A stretch of DNA of 64,000 bases from Caballeronia calidae (GCF_900044055.2 NZ_FCOX02000005.1:186001-250000), one strand, 5' to 3'; counted from the first letter of the stretch, positions 50,567-60,600 are shown. Numbers and translations are program-made. The notes: generated by a model from the sequence alone, not told the origin.

Positions 50567-51982
50567 ATGAGAACGAACCTCGCTGACTGGCTGTGGCGTC
50601 GCACTCGACGTGCGCTGCGCGTGCTGTTGCTGCTGGCGTTCGCGCTCATGCCGATGCGTGCCGCCACCGGCGCGGCCGCGCCGGCCGTCGTGATCCCGCT
50701 GAAAGGCGCGATCGGCCCGGCGAGCGCGGATTTCGTCGTGCGCTCGCTCGCCCGCGCCGCCGACGACCACGCGCAACTCGCCATCCTCGAACTCGACACG
50801 CCCGGCGGACTCGATCTCTCGATGCGCTCGATCATCCAGGCGATCCTCGCCTCGCCGGTGCCGGTGGCCGTGTTCATCGCGCCCGCGGGTGCGCGCGCGG
50901 CGAGCGCGGGAACGTACATCACGTACGCGAGCCACATCGCGGCAATGGCGCCCGGCACGAACCTCGGCGCGGCATCGCCGGTGCAGCTCGGCATGGGCGG
51001 AACGGAGCGCGAGCCGGGCGCGGGCAAGGCCGCATCGGGCACCGACACGCAATCGACCGAGACGAGAAAGCAGATGCAGGACGCCGCCGCCTACATACGC
51101 GGCCTCGCGCAATTGCGCGGACGCAACGTGCAATGGGGCGAGCGCGCGGTGCGCGAGGCGGTCGCGCTGTCGGCGACGGAAGCGCTGGAGCAGAAAGTCA
51201 TCGACCTGACCGCCAACGACGTTCCCGATCTGCTCGCGAAGCTCGACGGCCGTCACGTGACGACCGCGAGCGGCGCGCACGTGCTCGCGACGAAGAACGC
51301 GCCGGTCGTGGTGCTGCAACCGGACTGGCGCAGCCGCTTTCTCGCGACGATCACCGACCCGAGCGTCGCGCTCATCCTGATGATGATCGGCATGTACGGG
51401 CTCTTCTTCGAGTTCGCGAATCCGGGCATGGTGCTGCCGGGCGTCGCGGGCGCGATCTGTCTGCTCGTCGGATTGTTCGCGCTGCAACTCCTGCCGATCA
51501 ATTTCGTCGGACTGGGATTGATCGTGCTCGGTCTCGGCTTTCTCGTCGCGGAGATGTTTCTGCCGACGTTCGGCTCGCTCGGCATCGGCGGGGTCATCGC
51601 GTTCGCGATCGGCGCGCTCATGCTGATCGATACCGATGTGCCCGGCTTCGGCATTCCGGTCGGTCTCGTCATCGGTCTTGCGCTCTTCACGGCGCTGTTC
51701 GTGTTCACCGTGTCGGGCGTCGCGTTGAAGGCGCGCAGGCGGCCTGTCGTGAGCGGCGGCGAAGCGATGCTCGGCAGCATCGGCGTGATGTTGACGCACG
51801 AGCCCGGCAGCGGCTGGGCGCGCGTGCAGGGCGAACGATGGCGCGTGCAGGCTGCCGCGCCGCGAGCGTTGCCGCCGGAAGGCGCGCGCGTGCGCGTGAT
51901 TTCGCGTCACGGCCTCACGCTGACCGTCGAGCCGATCGAAGACGCACGCGAGACTCCTGAACACATCCACGACGAGGCTTGA
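50567..51982 (+). CDS. NfeD-family membrane serine protease (ClpP-class)
   Basis: 471 residues. Signal peptide (about 1-35), a ClpP-like protease domain (about 40-235) with LDTPGGLDLSMRSIIQAILA, PAGARAASAGTYITYASHIA (probable nucleophile Ser) and AMAPGTNLGAASPV, then four or so membrane helices (about 265-390) and a C-terminal soluble OB-fold NfeD domain (about 400-460). Such proteases cleave membrane partners, classically the neighbouring stomatin. Three bases separate it from the slipin gene. Confidence 0.9.
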   Translation: MRTNLADWLWRRTRRALRVLLLLAFALMPMRAATGAAAPAVVIPLKGAIGPASADFVVRSLARAADDHAQLAILELDTPGGLDLSMRSIIQAILASPVPVAVFIAPAGARAASAGTYITYASHIAAMAPGTNLGAASPVQLGMGGTEREPGAGKAASGTDTQSTETRKQMQDAAAYIRGLAQLRGRNVQWGERAVREAVALSATEALEQKVIDLTANDVPDLLAKLDGRHVTTASGAHVLATKNAPVVVLQPDWRSRFLATITDPSVALILMMIGMYGLFFEFANPGMVLPGVAGAICLLVGLFALQLLPINFVGLGLIVLGLGFLVAEMFLPTFGSLGIGGVIAFAIGALMLIDTDVPGFGIPVGLVIGLALFTALFVFTVSGVALKARRRPVVSGGEAMLGSIGVMLTHEPGSGWARVQGERWRVQAAAPRALPPEGARVRVISRHGLTLTVEPIEDARETPEHIHDEA

Positions 51983-51985
51983 AAA

Positions 51986-52747
51986 ATGGGGCTTACATTC
52001 GGTTTCAGCGGCATCCTGATCGCGCTCTTCATTTTCCTCGTGGCGTCGGCGGTGCGCATCTTCCGCGAGTACGAGCGCGGTGTCGTGTTCATGCTCGGGC
52101 GCTTCTGGAAAGTGAAGGGTCCGGGCCTCGTGCTCATCATTCCGATCGTGCAGCAGGTCGTGCGCATGGACTTGCGCACCGTCGTGTTCGACGTGCCGCC
52201 GCAGGACGTCATCACGCGCGACAACGTGTCGGTGAAGGTGAACGCGGTCGTGTACTTTCGCGTCGTCGATCCGGAGAAGGCGGTGATCCAGGTCGCGCGC
52301 TTTCTCGAAGCGACGAGCCAGCTTTCGCAAACCACGCTACGCGCGATTCTCGGCAAGCACGAGCTCGACGAGCTGCTGTCCGAGCGCGAGCGCCTGAACA
52401 GCGACATCCAGCGCGTGCTCGATTCGCAGACGGATGCATGGGGCATCAAGGTATCGAACGTGGAGATCAAGGACGTCGACATCAACGAGACGATGATCCG
52501 CGCGATCGCCCGCCAGGCCGAAGCCGAGCGCGAGCGCCGCGCGAAGATCATTCATGCGGAAGGCGAGTTGCAGGCGTCCGAGAAGCTGCTGCAGGCGGCG
52601 CAGATGCTCTCGCAGCAACCGCAGGCGATGCAGCTGCGCTATCTGCAGACGTTGACGACGATCGCCGGCGACAAGAATTCGACGATCGTCTTTCCGGTTC
52701 CGGTCGATATCGTTTCCGCTGTCATCGACCGCTTCACGAAGGCTTAA
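51986..52747 (+). CDS. Slipin (stomatin/prohibitin-family membrane protein)
   Basis: 253 residues. One N-terminal membrane helix ([17 protein letters not shown]) then the SPFH/band-7 domain ([60 protein letters not shown]) and a helical C-terminus rich in Ala/Glu/Gln. It forms a conserved operon with the NfeD protease, proposed to organise and process membrane microdomain proteins. Confidence 0.92.
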   Translation: MGLTFGFSGILIALFIFLVASAVRIFREYERGVVFMLGRFWKVKGPGLVLIIPIVQQVVRMDLRTVVFDVPPQDVITRDNVSVKVNAVVYFRVVDPEKAVIQVARFLEATSQLSQTTLRAILGKHELDELLSERERLNSDIQRVLDSQTDAWGIKVSNVEIKDVDINETMIRAIARQAEAERERRAKIIHAEGELQASEKLLQAAQMLSQQPQAMQLRYLQTLTTIAGDKNSTIVFPVPVDIVSAVIDRFTKA

Positions 52748-53280
52748 ACGAGCTTCGGAAAGTCGAGCGTCGTATCGTTCACGCGGTTCACGAGGTTCGT
52801 GAAGTTGATGACGCTCATCGCGAACAGCGTGTCGACGACCTGTGCTTCCGAGTAGCCCGCTTCACGCACTTCGTTCAGACGCGAAGCGTCGATCGTGCCG
52901 GTCGAACCCGCGACATGCCGCACGAAGCGCACGAGCGCGTCGCGCTTCGCATTGCCGGTCGCTTCGCCCGCGCGGATCTGTTGCGTTTCCTTTTGCGAGA
53001 GCCCGACCATCTTGCCGACGACCGTATGCGCGGCGGCACAGTAATCACAACCCGCGAGTTCGCTGACGGCGAGCTTGATCGCTTCGACATCGGCCTTGTC
53101 GAGGCTGCTCTTCGCGAGGATCGCATCGCCGTTGAGCGCGGCGCCGAGCGCGGCCGGGCTATGCGTGCCGATGGTCGCATAGGCGTTCGGCACTTTGCCC
53201 GCGGCCTTCTTGATCGCGGCGAACAGATCGGCGGTCGCGCCCGTGGCTTCGTTGACGTTGACTTGGGAAAGACGTGACAT
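52744..53280 (-). CDS. AhpD-like carboxymuconolactone decarboxylase-family protein
   Basis: 178 residues. The redox motif CDYCAAAHT (Cys-x2-Cys with following His) and preceding ELAGCDYC helix define the AhpD/CMD core; peroxidase-related function is likely. The 3' end overlaps the convergent slipin gene by four bases. The divergent LysR-type gene 180 bases away may regulate it. Confidence 0.88.
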   Translation of the reverse strand: MSRLSQVNVNEATGATADLFAAIKKAAGKVPNAYATIGTHSPAALGAALNGDAILAKSSLDKADVEAIKLAVSELAGCDYCAAAHTVVGKMVGLSQKETQQIRAGEATGNAKRDALVRFVRHVAGSTGTIDASRLNEVREAGYSEAQVVDTLFAMSVINFTNLVNRVNDTTLDFPKLV

Positions 53281-53459
53281 GGTGTGCTCCTTCGTTCAGT
53301 GGTTGGCCATCTCGATGGCATGGGTGAACTTTAGGCGCGCGCCTGTCTCGCGTGAATGCTCGCGCGGCTCGTAAAACCGCGCGATCGTCTCAACGTGCGT
53401 ATGCCGCGTCTTCGTGCCATGATCGTGGCTCCCGGCACGCATCACGCATACACGCGCAT

Positions 53460-54371
53460 ATGGACTATCTGACGAGCCTGAAGGTGTTTTGCACGGTGGT
53501 CGAAGCGAAGAGCTTCGCGCGTGCGGCCGACATACTCGGCTTGTCGCCGCCGGTCGTATCGCGCGCGATCGCGGGTCTGGAAGAGCGGCTCGGCAGCCGG
53601 CTCTTCAATCGCACGACGCGGCAGATCTCGTTGACGGAGACCGCGGAGCGCTTCTTCGCCGACTGCTCGCGCCTGCTCGACGAACTCCAGGCGATGGAAG
53701 AGCGCGCATCGAACCGCGCGAGCGAGGCAACGGGCCTGCTGCGGCTCGTGTCGCACACGACCGTGATGATGAGCCGCTATGCGCCGCTCGTCGCGAGCTT
53801 CAGGCGCGTGCACCCGCACGTGCGTCTCGACGTGACGCTGACCGAGCGGCCCGTCGATCTCGTCGGCGAAGGCTACGATCTCGCGATCGTGCTGCCCTTC
53901 ATGCTCTCCACCGATACCGCCGTCACGCGCCTGCTCGAAACCATTCCGCTCGTGCTCGTCGCGAGTCCCGCGTATCTCGCGCAGCGTCCCGCGCCGCGCC
54001 ATCCGTCCGAACTCGTCGATCATCAGTTCGTCCCGATGTCGCCGTCGATCCGCAAACCCGCGCTGACGTTTCGCATCGGCGGGGAGGAACTGCGCGTGCC
54101 GCTCAATCACGACATCGCGTCGAACAGCGCGGTGTTCAATCGGGAGATGGTGCTGCAGGGCTTCGGCATCGGGGTGTTGCCGACCGTGCTCGTCGCGCAT
54201 GAAGTGGCGGCGGGGCGGCTCGTCACGCTGCTCGACGCCTATGAGCGCGTCGATGCGAGCATCGAGATCCGCATCGCCTACAGCACGCGCGCGCTGCTGC
54301 CGGCGAAGGTGCGCGCGTTCATCGAGCATGCGGCGCGCTTCTGTGCAGACGAAGGCGCCCCGCGAAACTAA
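53460..54371 (+). CDS. LysR-family transcriptional regulator
   Basis: 303 residues. Winged helix at the N-terminus (MDYLTSLKVFCTVVEAKSFA, AADILGLSPPVVSRAIAGLE) and a LysR ligand domain (about 90-295). It sits between the divergent AhpD-like gene and the downstream efflux operon; either may be its target. The efflux promoter carries two 12-bp palindromes that could be bound by this or another regulator. Confidence 0.87.
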   Translation: MDYLTSLKVFCTVVEAKSFARAADILGLSPPVVSRAIAGLEERLGSRLFNRTTRQISLTETAERFFADCSRLLDELQAMEERASNRASEATGLLRLVSHTTVMMSRYAPLVASFRRVHPHVRLDVTLTERPVDLVGEGYDLAIVLPFMLSTDTAVTRLLETIPLVLVASPAYLAQRPAPRHPSELVDHQFVPMSPSIRKPALTFRIGGEELRVPLNHDIASNSAVFNREMVLQGFGIGVLPTVLVAHEVAAGRLVTLLDAYERVDASIEIRIAYSTRALLPAKVRAFIEHAARFCADEGAPRN

Positions 54372-54452
54372 GTCCGAGCCTTGTCCCGCAAGGCTCAGCG
54401 CGATTCTTTCCGCCAGCGGTTTTCATTCGTGTGTTGCGTGAGTGTTGACTTG

Positions 54453-54464
54453 GTGCATATGCAC
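54453..54464. promoter_or_regulatory. Palindrome GTGCATATGCAC, upstream copy at the efflux operon
   Basis: Perfect 12-bp palindrome inside a broader TTGGTGCATATGCACAA context, 91 bases before the emrA-like start and 68 bases before its twin. Confidence 0.65.
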
Positions 54465-54520
54465 AACTAGTCTTCCGGGCTATGACGGGCGACGCATTCG
54501 CCCTTTCCTCACTTCAAATT

Positions 54521-54538
54521 GTGCATATGCACTATAAT
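54521..54538 (+). promoter_or_regulatory. Second palindrome GTGCATATGCAC abutting a TATAAT -10 box
   Basis: The second perfect copy (54521-54532) directly abuts TATAAT (54533-54538), lying between the -35 and -10 positions where a bound regulator would block RNA polymerase. The -10 ends five bases before the ATG, so transcription should start at or near the A of the start codon. Confidence 0.7.
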
Positions 54539-54543
54539 CGCAG

Positions 54544-55635
54544 ATGACGACTCCTACGACGGAACTACCTTCGGTGGCGGCGCCGGCCCTCGCGCGGCCG
54601 GCGCGCCGGATTCCCTGGATGCTGCTCGCGCTCGGACTGGTCGGGCTCGCGCTGATCGCCGCGGCGAGCTACTGGGCGCTGGTGCTGCGCTTCGTTCAGA
54701 CCACCGACGATGCCTATGTCGGCGGCGATGTCACCGTGCTCGCGCCGAAGGTGAACGGCTTCGTCACCGATGTGCTCGTGCAGGACAACCAGCGCGTGAA
54801 GGCGGGGCAGGTGCTGATCGCTCTCGATTCGCGCGACTACGACGCGCGCCTCGCGCAAGCGGACGCCGAATTGTCCAGCGCGCGGGCGGCGGTGATCGAG
54901 TGGCAGGCGAAGGATGCGTTGCAGGCGGCCGTGATCAATCAGCAGCAGGCGGAAGTGCGGGCTTCGGCGGCGGAGTTGACGCGCAGCGGGCAGGACCGAT
55001 CGCGCTATCGCGAGCTCGTCAAGGACGATGCGGTGTCGAACCAGATCGTCGAGCGTGCCGATGCGGACTACACGAAGGCGCAGGCGGCGGTGGATCGCAG
55101 CGGCGCATCGCTCGTCGCGGCGAAGCGCCAGTTGAGCGTGATCGAAGCGCAGATCGCGGATGCGCAGGCGCGCGTCGCGACGGCCGAAGCGGCGCGCCGC
55201 GTCGCGGAGCTGAACGTCGAGTACACGACGATCCGCTCGCCCGTCGATGGCTACGTCGGCAATCGCACGGCCCGTGTGGGCGTGCTCGCGAACGTGGGCA
55301 CGTCGCTGCTCACCATCGTTCCGTCGACGGGCCTCTGGGTCGATGCGAACTTCAAGGAAGATCAGCTGAAGAAGATGCGCGCGGGCGACGAAGCCGACGT
55401 CGAGCTCGATGCATCGAGCGTGCCGCTCACGGGTCACGTCGAAAGCCTCGCACCCGCGACCGGCGCCACTTTCAGCGTGCTGCCCGCCGAGAACGCGACG
55501 GGCAACTTCACGAAGATCGTGCAGCGCGTGCCCGTGCGCATCCGTCTCGATGTGCCGAAGGGCATGGAATCCGTGCTGCGTCCGGGCCTTTCCGCGACGG
55601 TCAAGGTTCATATCGGCAAGCGGTCGAACGGCTGA
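54544..55635 (+). CDS. EmrA/HlyD-type membrane fusion protein
   Basis: 363 residues. One membrane helix (about 24-46), then the periplasmic adaptor: the first lipoyl half DAYVGGDVTVLAPKVNGFVT, a long coiled-coil (about 95-215), and the second half YTTIRSPVDGYVGNRTARVG followed by beta-barrel strands. It links the EmrB-type pump to the outer membrane channel. There is no Shine-Dalgarno before the ATG, and the -10 box is only five bases away, consistent with a leaderless message. Confidence 0.9.
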   Translation: MTTPTTELPSVAAPALARPARRIPWMLLALGLVGLALIAAASYWALVLRFVQTTDDAYVGGDVTVLAPKVNGFVTDVLVQDNQRVKAGQVLIALDSRDYDARLAQADAELSSARAAVIEWQAKDALQAAVINQQQAEVRASAAELTRSGQDRSRYRELVKDDAVSNQIVERADADYTKAQAAVDRSGASLVAAKRQLSVIEAQIADAQARVATAEAARRVAELNVEYTTIRSPVDGYVGNRTARVGVLANVGTSLLTIVPSTGLWVDANFKEDQLKKMRAGDEADVELDASSVPLTGHVESLAPATGATFSVLPAENATGNFTKIVQRVPVRIRLDVPKGMESVLRPGLSATVKVHIGKRSNG

Positions 55636-55646
55636 GGAGCGGGGCG

Positions 55647-57221
55647 ATGACTCATTCCGTTCACTTCGATCCCGCGCAACAGCCGATCAGACAGCGCGTG
55701 TTCGCATTCGCGCTGATGTGCCTCGGCTTCTTCATGGCGACGCTCGATATCCAGATTGTGGCTTCGTCGCTGAAGGATATCGGCGGCGGATTGTCCGCGA
55801 GTCAGGACGAGTTGTCCTGGGTGCAGACGTCCTATCTGATCGCGGAGATTCTCGTCATTCCGATGTCGGGCTGGCTCTCCAAAGTATTCTCCACGCGCTG
55901 GCTTTTCGTCGCGTCGGCGGTCGGCTTCACGGTCACGAGCATGTTGTGCGGCATGGCGTGGGACATCGATTCGATGATCCTCTTTCGCGGCCTGCAAGGC
56001 GCGCTCGGCGCCGCCATGATCCCCACCGTGTTCACGACTGCCTTCGTGCTGTTCCCCGGCAAGCAGCGATTGATTGCATCGACAACTATCGGCGCGCTGG
56101 CTTCGCTCGCGCCCGCGGTCGGGCCGGTCATCGGCGGCTGGATCACCGATCAGTGGTCGTGGCACTGGCTCTTTTATCTGAACGTGGTGCCGGGTCTCGC
56201 CGTCGCGTTGCTCGTGCCGAAGTATGTGCATATCGACGAGCCCGATCTCGCGCTGCTGAAGAAGGGCGATTATCTCGGCATCGCGCTGATGTCGGGCTTT
56301 CTCGGCTGTCTGGAATACGTGCTGGAGGAAGGTCCGCGCAAGAACTGGTTCGGCGATGACGTGATCGTCGTGTGCACGTGGATTTCCGCGATCTGCGGCT
56401 TTCTCTTTCTCGTGCATGCGTTCACGGCGAAGGACCCGGTCGTCGATCTGCGCGCGCTCGCGGTGCGCAACTTCGCGATAGGCAGTCTGCTGTCGTTCGT
56501 GACGGGCATCGGCATCTTCGTTTCGGTGTTCCTGACGCCGGTGTTTCTCGCCCGCGTGCGCGGCTTCGATTCGCTGCATACGGGGCTCGCGCTGCTTTCC
56601 GTCGGCTGTTTCCAGTTGCTTTCGATAGGCGTGTACGGCTTCGCTTCGCGCTTCATCGACATGCGCGTGCTGCTCGCATTCGGTCTCGTCTGCTTCGGCG
56701 CGGGCTGTTACTTCTACACGCCGCTCACGCACGACTGGGGCTGGCAGCAATTCCTGCTGCCGCAGGCGTTGCGCGGCATCGGCCAGCAATTCGCGGTGCC
56801 GCCCATCGTCACGATGGCGCTCGGTTCGCTGCCGCCGTCGCGGCTCAAATCGGCGAGCGGGCTGTTCAATCTGATGCGCAATCTCGGCGGGGCCATTGGC
56901 ATCGCGGTGAGCGCGACCATGCTCAACGATCGTCTCAACCTGCATTACCTGCGCCTGAACGAGAACGTGACGATCGGCCGGCCTGTCATCGACGATCTGC
57001 TCGCGCGCTCGTCGGCGCATCTTGCAGCCGTCGCGGGCGATGCGCTGGATGCGTCGCAAGCGGGTCTCGCATCGCTGCATGCGCTCGTGATGCGCGAGGC
57101 GCTCGTGCTGACCTTCGCCGATTGCTTTTACGTGCTCGCGCTGTGCTTTCTCTTCGGCCTTATGACGGTGATGTTCGCGAAGCCGATCACGAGCGCGCCG
57201 CCTTCGTCCGATGCGCATTGA
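55647..57221 (+). CDS. EmrB/QacA-type (DHA2) drug:H+ antiporter
   Basis: 524 residues, about fourteen membrane helices. Family signature near the N-terminus (CLGFFMATLDIQIVASSLKD), then SYLIAEILVIPMSGWLSKVF, LFRGLQGALGAAMIPTVFT and ALASLAPAVGPVIGGWITD. It expels hydrophobic drugs or toxic compounds using the proton gradient. GAGGAGCGGGG gives a strong ribosome site, 11 bases after the emrA-like stop. Gene symbol withheld because the substrate is unknown. Confidence 0.92.
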   Translation: MTHSVHFDPAQQPIRQRVFAFALMCLGFFMATLDIQIVASSLKDIGGGLSASQDELSWVQTSYLIAEILVIPMSGWLSKVFSTRWLFVASAVGFTVTSMLCGMAWDIDSMILFRGLQGALGAAMIPTVFTTAFVLFPGKQRLIASTTIGALASLAPAVGPVIGGWITDQWSWHWLFYLNVVPGLAVALLVPKYVHIDEPDLALLKKGDYLGIALMSGFLGCLEYVLEEGPRKNWFGDDVIVVCTWISAICGFLFLVHAFTAKDPVVDLRALAVRNFAIGSLLSFVTGIGIFVSVFLTPVFLARVRGFDSLHTGLALLSVGCFQLLSIGVYGFASRFIDMRVLLAFGLVCFGAGCYFYTPLTHDWGWQQFLLPQALRGIGQQFAVPPIVTMALGSLPPSRLKSASGLFNLMRNLGGAIGIAVSATMLNDRLNLHYLRLNENVTIGRPVIDDLLARSSAHLAAVAGDALDASQAGLASLHALVMREALVLTFADCFYVLALCFLFGLMTVMFAKPITSAPPSSDAH

Positions 57222-57248
57222 ACCAGGCCTTATCCGGATACTTCGATC

Positions 57249-58712
57249 ATGAAGAAACTTTTCGCCGACATACTTGCAGGTGTGACATTGCTGGCGCTTG
57301 CCGCGTGCGCGGTGCAGCCCGCCACGCACGCCGATCTTCCCGCGACGGTCAACGCGACCGCGCCCGCGGACTGGAGCGTCGATGCGCCGAGACAGGCCGT
57401 CGATCCCACGGCGTGGTGGAATCAGTTCAACGACCCTGTGATGCATGAACTCGTCGCGTCGGTGCTCAATGACAACCTCGACGTTCAGGCGGCCGTCGAG
57501 CGCGTGAAGCAGGCGCAGGCGCTCACGACGCAACGACGCGCCGCGCTCCTGCCGCAACTCGACGCGGGCGCAGGCGGATCGTACTCGCGTCAGAACACGC
57601 CGCCGCCGCTCGGCTATGTGAAGCAGGCGGGCTTCGGCCTGACGCTCAGCTGGACGCCGGACGTGTTCGGCGGCGAGCGTCTGGAGTTGCTGGCATCGCA
57701 GGCGCAGCTCGTCGGCCGTGAACATGCGGCGGATCAGATCAGGCTCGCGCTCGCCGCCGACACGGCCGCCGCGTATGTCGATCTGCGCTGGGCGCAAGCC
57801 GAGCTGAAGATCCTGCAAGACAACCGGGAGATTCGCGAGCGCGCGTTGAGGCTCACGCAACGCCGCCTGCAATATGGCTTGTCGACGAAGCTCGATGTCG
57901 CGCGCGCGCAGAACCAGTTGAGCGATCTGCTGTCGCGCATCCCGCGCACGCAGGCGACGATCCAGCATCAGCTGAGCCTGATCGCGGTGTACTCGGGCCG
58001 CACGCCGGAGTCCATCGACAAGCTGATGCTCGCGAATGCGGGCACGGCGCCCGTCATTCCGGTGCCCGCGAACGGCGCGCCGCAGATGCTGCCTTCCGAA
58101 GCCTTATTGCGCCGCCCGGACGTGCTCGTTGCCTATGCGACCGTGCAGCAGCGCGCGGCGGAAGTCGGCGTCGCGCGTGCGGAGCGCTATCCGAAGTTCT
58201 CGCTGCGTTTGTCGGATGGCTTGCTGGCGTCGTCGTATCTCGGCTTGCCGACGCTCACCGACAACCTCTTTTCCGCCGCGCTCAACGCGACGAGCCCGAT
58301 CTTCAACGCGGGCCGCATCACGGCGGAGATCGAGCAGAACGAGAGCAAGCTGCGCGAGTCGGAGCTGCATCTGCGTCAGACGATGCTCGAAGCGCTGAAG
58401 GATGTCGAGGATACGCGCAGCGATCTCGTCAGCACGACCGAATCGACGGCGCGTTTGACCGATGCCCTCGCGGCATCGGATCAATCGCTCACGTTGTCGA
58501 CGCAGTTGTACAAGGGCGGCGCGGCGAGCTTTCTCGATGTGCTCGACGCGCAGCAATCCTATCTGCGCGACGCCGATGCGCTCAATCAGTCGAAGCGTGA
58601 GCATGCGCTCGCGGCGGTGGCGCTTTATCGCTCGCTGGGCGGTGGATGGAGCACGGCCGGCGATGACGATGTGATCAGGACGGCCAGCAATAAAGCGGAG
58701 GCGACGAAATGA
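57249..58712 (+). CDS. NodT/OprM-type outer membrane efflux lipoprotein
   Basis: 487 residues. Lipoprotein signal with lipobox LALAAC (Cys20). TolC/OprM repeats: WWNQFNDPVMHELVASVLND, then the helical hairpins (VERVKQAQALTTQRRAALLP, and RPDVLVAYATVQQRAAEVGVARAE). It forms the outer membrane duct for the EmrAB-type pump, completing a three-part exporter. 27 bases after emrB. Confidence 0.92.
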   Translation: MKKLFADILAGVTLLALAACAVQPATHADLPATVNATAPADWSVDAPRQAVDPTAWWNQFNDPVMHELVASVLNDNLDVQAAVERVKQAQALTTQRRAALLPQLDAGAGGSYSRQNTPPPLGYVKQAGFGLTLSWTPDVFGGERLELLASQAQLVGREHAADQIRLALAADTAAAYVDLRWAQAELKILQDNREIRERALRLTQRRLQYGLSTKLDVARAQNQLSDLLSRIPRTQATIQHQLSLIAVYSGRTPESIDKLMLANAGTAPVIPVPANGAPQMLPSEALLRRPDVLVAYATVQQRAAEVGVARAERYPKFSLRLSDGLLASSYLGLPTLTDNLFSAALNATSPIFNAGRITAEIEQNESKLRESELHLRQTMLEALKDVEDTRSDLVSTTESTARLTDALAASDQSLTLSTQLYKGGAASFLDVLDAQQSYLRDADALNQSKREHALAAVALYRSLGGGWSTAGDDDVIRTASNKAEATK

Positions 58713-59158
58713 GCCTGATCGAAGAAACCGCCGCCGGACTCGACGGTCTCGCGCAACTGCGCAAGCTGATCGCGTGCGGGCGCAAGCCGGGCATACTCGT
58801 GTCGCTCGATTTCGATTTCATCGAGGTCGAAGCGGGCAGGGCGGTGTTCGCGGGCGTGCCCGGCGATCACGCGTATAACCCGATCGGCACGGTGCACGGC
58901 GGTTATGCCGCGACCTTGCTCGATTCCGCGTGCGGATGCGCGGTGCATTCGTGCCTCACCGCGACGCAGGCGTATACGACGCTCGAACTGAAGGTCGCGT
59001 ATCACAAGGCCGCCACGCGCGATTCGGGTTTGCTGAAGGCGGAAGGGCGCGTGCTGTCGATCGGACGTCGCGCCGCATTCGCCGAAGCGACGCTCAAGGA
59101 TATGAGCGGGCGATTGTTCGCATCGGCGACATCGACGTTGCTCGTCATGGAGCGATAA
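58709..59158 (+). CDS. PaaI-like hotdog-fold thioesterase
   Basis: 149 residues. Hotdog thioesterase pattern: NPIGTVHGGYAATLLDSACGCAVHS with the catalytic region, TTLELKVAYHKAAT, and LKAEGRVLSIGRRAAFAEATL. Hydrolyses an acyl- or aryl-CoA. It overlaps the efflux lipoprotein stop by four bases, so it belongs to the efflux operon; a CoA-linked toxic aromatic would link the two, but that is inference. Confidence 0.87.
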   Translation: MSLIEETAAGLDGLAQLRKLIACGRKPGILVSLDFDFIEVEAGRAVFAGVPGDHAYNPIGTVHGGYAATLLDSACGCAVHSCLTATQAYTTLELKVAYHKAATRDSGLLKAEGRVLSIGRRAAFAEATLKDMSGRLFASATSTLLVMER

Positions 59159-59160
59159 AA

Positions 59161-59191
59161 AGCCCGGCTTCTCATCGCGAGAAGCCGGGCT
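59161..59191. terminator. Bidirectional hairpin terminator
   Basis: A perfect 13-bp stem, AGCCCGGCTTCTC with its complement, around ATCGC. On the minus strand it is followed by TTTTTATCG, so it terminates the aminotransferase gene well and the efflux operon more weakly. Confidence 0.85.
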
Positions 59192-59213
59192 GGTCGATAG
59201 TCGATAAAACCGC

Positions 59214-60542
59214 TTATTTCACGCTTTCCAGCGCCTTTCTCACCGTGCCGAAGATCTGATCGATCTGATCGTCCTCGATGATGAGCGGCGGCGAGAACGC
59301 GAGAATATCGGCGGTGTAACGCACGAGCACGCCCGCCTCGAAGCACTTGACGAACACCTCGTACGCACGCGCGCCCGGCGCGCCTTCGCGCGGTTCGAGC
59401 TCGATGCCCGCCACGAGTCCGAGATTGCGGATGTCCTTCACGAACGGCGCATCGCGCAGCGCGTGGACGGCGCTTTCGAACTTCTCGGCCTTCGAGGCAG
59501 CGCGCTCGAACAGCTTGTCGCGCTGATACAGATCGAGCGTCGCGATGGCCGCGGACATCGCAACCGGGTGCGCCGAGTACGTATAGCCGTGGAACAGCTC
59601 GATGGCGTTGGCCGCGCCCGCATTGACGACCGTGTCGTGCACGTTGCGGTGCGCGGCGACAGCGCCCATCGGAATGGCCGCGTTGTTGATCGCCTTGGCC
59701 ATCGTGATGAGGTCGGGCGTCACGCCGAAGTACTCGCTCGCGGTCGCCTTGCCGAGACGGCCGAAACCGGTGATGACCTCATCGAAGATCAGCAGAATGC
59801 CGTACTTCGTGCAGATTTCGCGCAGCTTCTGCAGATAGCCCTTCGGCGGCACGAGCACGCCCGTGGAGCCCGCGAGCGGCTCGACGATCACGGCCGCGAT
59901 CGTCGACGGATCGTGCAGCGCGACGATGCGCTCCAGGTCCTCGGCGAGATGCTCGCCCCACGACGGCTGGCCCTTCGTGAACGCGTTGCGCGCGAGATCG
60001 TGCGTATGCGGCAGATGATCGACCGACGGCAGCAGCGCGCCCGAGAACGTCTTGCGATTCGGCGCGATGCCGCCCACCGAAATGCCGCCGAAGCCGACGC
60101 CGTGATAGCCGCGCTCACGGCCGATCAGCCGCGTGCGCTGGCCTTCGCCGCGCGCGCGATGATAGGCGAGGGCGATCTTCAGCGCCGTATCGACCGACTC
60201 CGAACCCGAGTTCGTGAAGAAGATGCGGTCGAGGCCTTCGGGCATCACTTCGGCAACCCTGGTCGCCGCTTCGAACGCGAGCGGATGGCCCATCTGGAAG
60301 GTCGGCGCGAAATCGAGCGTGCCGAGCGCCTTTTGCACCGCATCGACGATCTCATCGCGGCAATGGCCTGCGTTCACGCACCAGAGGCCCGCGGTCCCGT
60401 CGAGCACGTCGCGGCCATCGGTCGAGCGGTAGTACATGCCCTTCGCGCTTTCGAGCAGGCGCGGCGCGGCCTTGAACTGGCGATTGGCGGTGAACGGCAT
60501 CCAGAACGACGAGAGGTCGTCGATGACGGGGCGAGCATTCAT
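59214..60542 (-). CDS. Class III aminotransferase, beta-alanine:pyruvate type
   Basis: 442 residues, PLP fold type I. Family features: SFWMPFTANRQFKAAPRL (typical of omega-amino acid:pyruvate transaminases), FFTNSGSESVDTALKIA, GRERGYHGVGFGGISVGG, EPLAGSTGVLVPPKGYLQ, FDEVITGFGRLG, and the PLP-binding lysine at about Lys283 in ITMAKAINNAAIP. It would convert beta-alanine and pyruvate to malonate semialdehyde and alanine, the logical next step after pyrimidine breakdown. AGGAGA precedes the ATG. A MocR regulator is divergent from it. Confidence 0.9.
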   Translation of the reverse strand: MNARPVIDDLSSFWMPFTANRQFKAAPRLLESAKGMYYRSTDGRDVLDGTAGLWCVNAGHCRDEIVDAVQKALGTLDFAPTFQMGHPLAFEAATRVAEVMPEGLDRIFFTNSGSESVDTALKIALAYHRARGEGQRTRLIGRERGYHGVGFGGISVGGIAPNRKTFSGALLPSVDHLPHTHDLARNAFTKGQPSWGEHLAEDLERIVALHDPSTIAAVIVEPLAGSTGVLVPPKGYLQKLREICTKYGILLIFDEVITGFGRLGKATASEYFGVTPDLITMAKAINNAAIPMGAVAAHRNVHDTVVNAGAANAIELFHGYTYSAHPVAMSAAIATLDLYQRDKLFERAASKAEKFESAVHALRDAPFVKDIRNLGLVAGIELEPREGAPGARAYEVFVKCFEAGVLVRYTADILAFSPPLIIEDDQIDQIFGTVRKALESVK

Positions 60543-60600
60543 AACGGGTCTCCTGAAGAAGTACGGCCACTGTATTCCTGCGCAAATTTGCACGGCATAG

